From Chloroflexota bacterium (GTDB lineage Bacteria > Chloroflexota > UBA6077 > JACCZL01): a stretch of DNA of 5,398 nucleotides. Positions within the stretch are counted from its first letter, which is position 1, and each line of letters begins with the position of its first letter. The stretch spans positions 1 through 5,398 of the forward strand of contig JACCZL010000762.1 of the NCBI GenBank assembly GCA_013695975.1, read 5' to 3'. A program made the translations under genes and the position numbers. The notes under the pieces are model-generated. The model was not told where the DNA came from, did not search any database, and saw only the letters and a program-made list of their open reading frames with translations. Positions 4,392 through 5,398 of this stretch are shown piece after piece.

Positions 4392-5309
4392 CTACTTACG
4401 CTCGCCGATGGTGACGGTCAGGTCGCGCGGCTCGCCACCACGGAGCACCCGTGCAGGGGTCGCCTGGCCGACACGGTCGCCACTGAGCAGGTTCCGCAGG
4501 TCGTCGGTGTCGTGGACGGGCTGGACGCCCAACTGGAGCAGGACATCGCCCATCATCAAACCGGCTTGCTCGGCCGGACCTCCCGACTCGACGCCGACGA
4601 CCAGCAGCCCGCTCTCCTGGCTCAGGCCGTGCTTAGTGCGCAGGGCCTCCGGCAAGGCGACCGGTTGGCTGCTCAGACCCAGGAAGCCACGCCTGACCCG
4701 CCCATGGCTGGTCAATGCCGTCGTGACCCGACGCACCGTCTCGAGCGGGATCGCCAGGCCGGCCCCCTGGCTGAAGCGCGAGGTCGCCAGCCCGATCATC
4801 GTCCCCCCTGTATCGACCAGCGGACCGCCCGAGAAGCCGGGGTAGAACTCGGCATCGGTCCTGATGAAGCCCTCCAACTGACCGCCGCGCCGGGTGCGCG
4901 CCGGCCCCCCGAGGGCGCTGACCACGCCGATGCTCGTCTCGAGCCCATCCCCCGGACGGGCCACGATCAGGCCAAGGTGGCCGACCTTCGGAGACGGTCC
5001 CTGCTCGATCGGTGTCAGGCTGGCGCCCTCGACCTTGAGCAGCGCGATATCCGTACCGGGATCGCGACCGAGGATCCTGGCGGCGACGGTCTCGCCGTCC
5101 GGTAGGCCGACGCTGAGATCCTCTTCGCGCTCCAGCACGTGGTCGGCAGTCAGGATCACGCCCTCGGCCGCCCAGGCGACCCCACTGGCCGCCTGCCGAC
5201 GGCGGGCTTCGACCCGCACGATCGATGCACCCGCCCGCTCGACGGCCCGGGCCAACTGATCCGAGAAGAGCGGCAGAAGGCCGCCCTGATCCTCCACTTG
5301 CACACTCAT
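4392..5309 (-). CDS. HtrA/DegP-like serine protease with C-terminal PDZ domain, first gene of the run, no signal peptide
   Basis: A trypsin-like protease of 305 residues. The triad is complete: H57 in LTADHVL, D87 in DPGTDIALLK and S160 in YPGFSGGPL. The residue before the serine pair is F159 where DegP-type proteins usually have Asn, a change that may alter the oxyanion-hole region or specificity. Later segments are FSQGAGLAIPLETVRRV (179-195) and a PDZ domain about 206-303, with GFLGLSSQ, then ESGGPAEQAGLMMGDVLLQL (241-260). The first 30 residues are mildly amphipathic (LLPLFSDQLARAVERAG) and contain no export signal or anchor, so the protein is probably cytoplasmic. ATG 5309 has AGGAGGAG six bases upstream. 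This is the promoter-proximal gene of the protease-protease-regulator set and lies 52 bases from a probable divergent gene. Known HtrA proteins are trimers that degrade or sense misfolded proteins through the PDZ domain; this role is inferred here. Confidence 0.95.
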   Translation of the reverse strand: MSVQVEDQGGLLPLFSDQLARAVERAGASIVRVEARRRQAASGVAWAAEGVILTADHVLEREEDLSVGLPDGETVAARILGRDPGTDIALLKVEGASLTPIEQGPSPKVGHLGLIVARPGDGLETSIGVVSALGGPARTRRGGQLEGFIRTDAEFYPGFSGGPLVDTGGTMIGLATSRFSQGAGLAIPLETVRRVTTALTSHGRVRRGFLGLSSQPVALPEALRTKHGLSQESGLLVVGVESGGPAEQAGLMMGDVLLQLGVQPVHDTDDLRNLLSGDRVGQATPARVLRGGEPRDLTVTIGERK

Positions 5310-5315
5310 GGGATG

Positions 5316-5323
5316 CTCCTCCT
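5316..5323 (-). promoter_or_regulatory. Strong ribosome binding site of the first protease gene
   Basis: The minus strand reads AGGAGGAG here, six bases before ATG 5309. It is one of the strongest Shine-Dalgarno tracts in the window and supports the short, signal-less N-terminus as the true one. Confidence 0.8.
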
Positions 5324-5328
5324 GTCTA

Positions 5329-5344
5329 GTGGCCCTCCGGCCAC
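5329..5344. promoter_or_regulatory. Perfect 6-bp palindrome in the divergent gap
   Basis: GTGGCC-CTCC-GGCCAC is a perfect inverted repeat with a four-base spacer. It sits in the middle of the 52-base gap between the first protease start (5309) and the probable divergent start (5362). On the protease mRNA it would form a hairpin five bases before the ribosome binding site; on DNA it is a candidate operator shared by both genes. The LuxR-type regulator encoded downstream is a possible but unproven binder. Confidence 0.4.
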
Positions 5345-5361
5345 GACGTTAGGAGAACTCT

Positions 5362-5398
5362 ATGCCCGGCACTCAGCAACGAACATCGGCCAAAGGAA
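5362..5398 (+). CDS. Probable start of a divergent gene, cut by the right edge
   Basis: ATG at 5362 is preceded by AGGAG (5351-5355) with a six-base spacer, and the frame is open to the end of the window, giving MPGTQQRTSAKG. The placement, divergent from the protease gene after a 52-base gap, is typical of bacterial gene starts. Twelve residues are too few to name a family; they are polar and show no signal peptide. The call rests on the start signal alone. Confidence 0.5.
   Translation, partial: MPGTQQRTSAKG

Noticed and set aside
4512..5105. 197-codon plus-strand open frame opposite the first protease
   Set aside because: Antisense of a clear protease gene, with no motif or ribosome site of its own.

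Overview
This is a very GC-rich, gene-dense window with Shine-Dalgarno-led genes. Protein styles suggest a Chloroflexota-type bacterium, possibly near Thermomicrobia or Sphaerobacter: a Uma2-family nuclease, HtrA-like proteases without export signals, a short LuxR-type regulator and a DHA2-type transporter. That assignment is inference from family resemblance. There are six substantial genes and probably the first 12 codons of a seventh. I see no RNA gene, CRISPR array, insertion sequence or phage gene.

Left block, minus strand (1-1636): a two-helix-plus-pore potassium-type ion channel with a long cytoplasmic C-terminus. It overlaps, by a GTGA stop/start, an MFS drug-transporter gene that runs off the left edge. 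The transporter appears to lack an internal block of about 145 residues (helices 3-6 and the motif A loop) without loss of frame. The channel seems to start at a rare ATT codon behind a good GGAGG; the first GTG would remove its first helix.

Middle (1637-2690): a 433-base non-coding stretch with several small palindromes and a GATAAT promoter-like box, followed by a plus-strand Uma2-family (DUF820) PD-(D/E)XK nuclease gene.

Right block, minus strand (2743-5309): read in transcription order, an HtrA-like protease with PDZ domain, a 70-base gap carrying a long inverted repeat built from doubled heptamers, a second HtrA-like protease with PDZ domain, then a LuxR/NarL-type regulator whose receiver domain has lost most of its phosphorylation pocket. 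Neither protease has a signal peptide or membrane anchor. The three genes look like one operon and may form a cytoplasmic protease-regulator module. A divergent plus-strand gene probably begins at 5362, only 52 bases from the first protease gene, and the gap holds a perfect 6-bp palindrome.

The most interesting leads are the signal-less HtrA pair with a degenerate-receiver regulator, the ATT-started channel, the internally deleted transporter and the heptamer hairpin.
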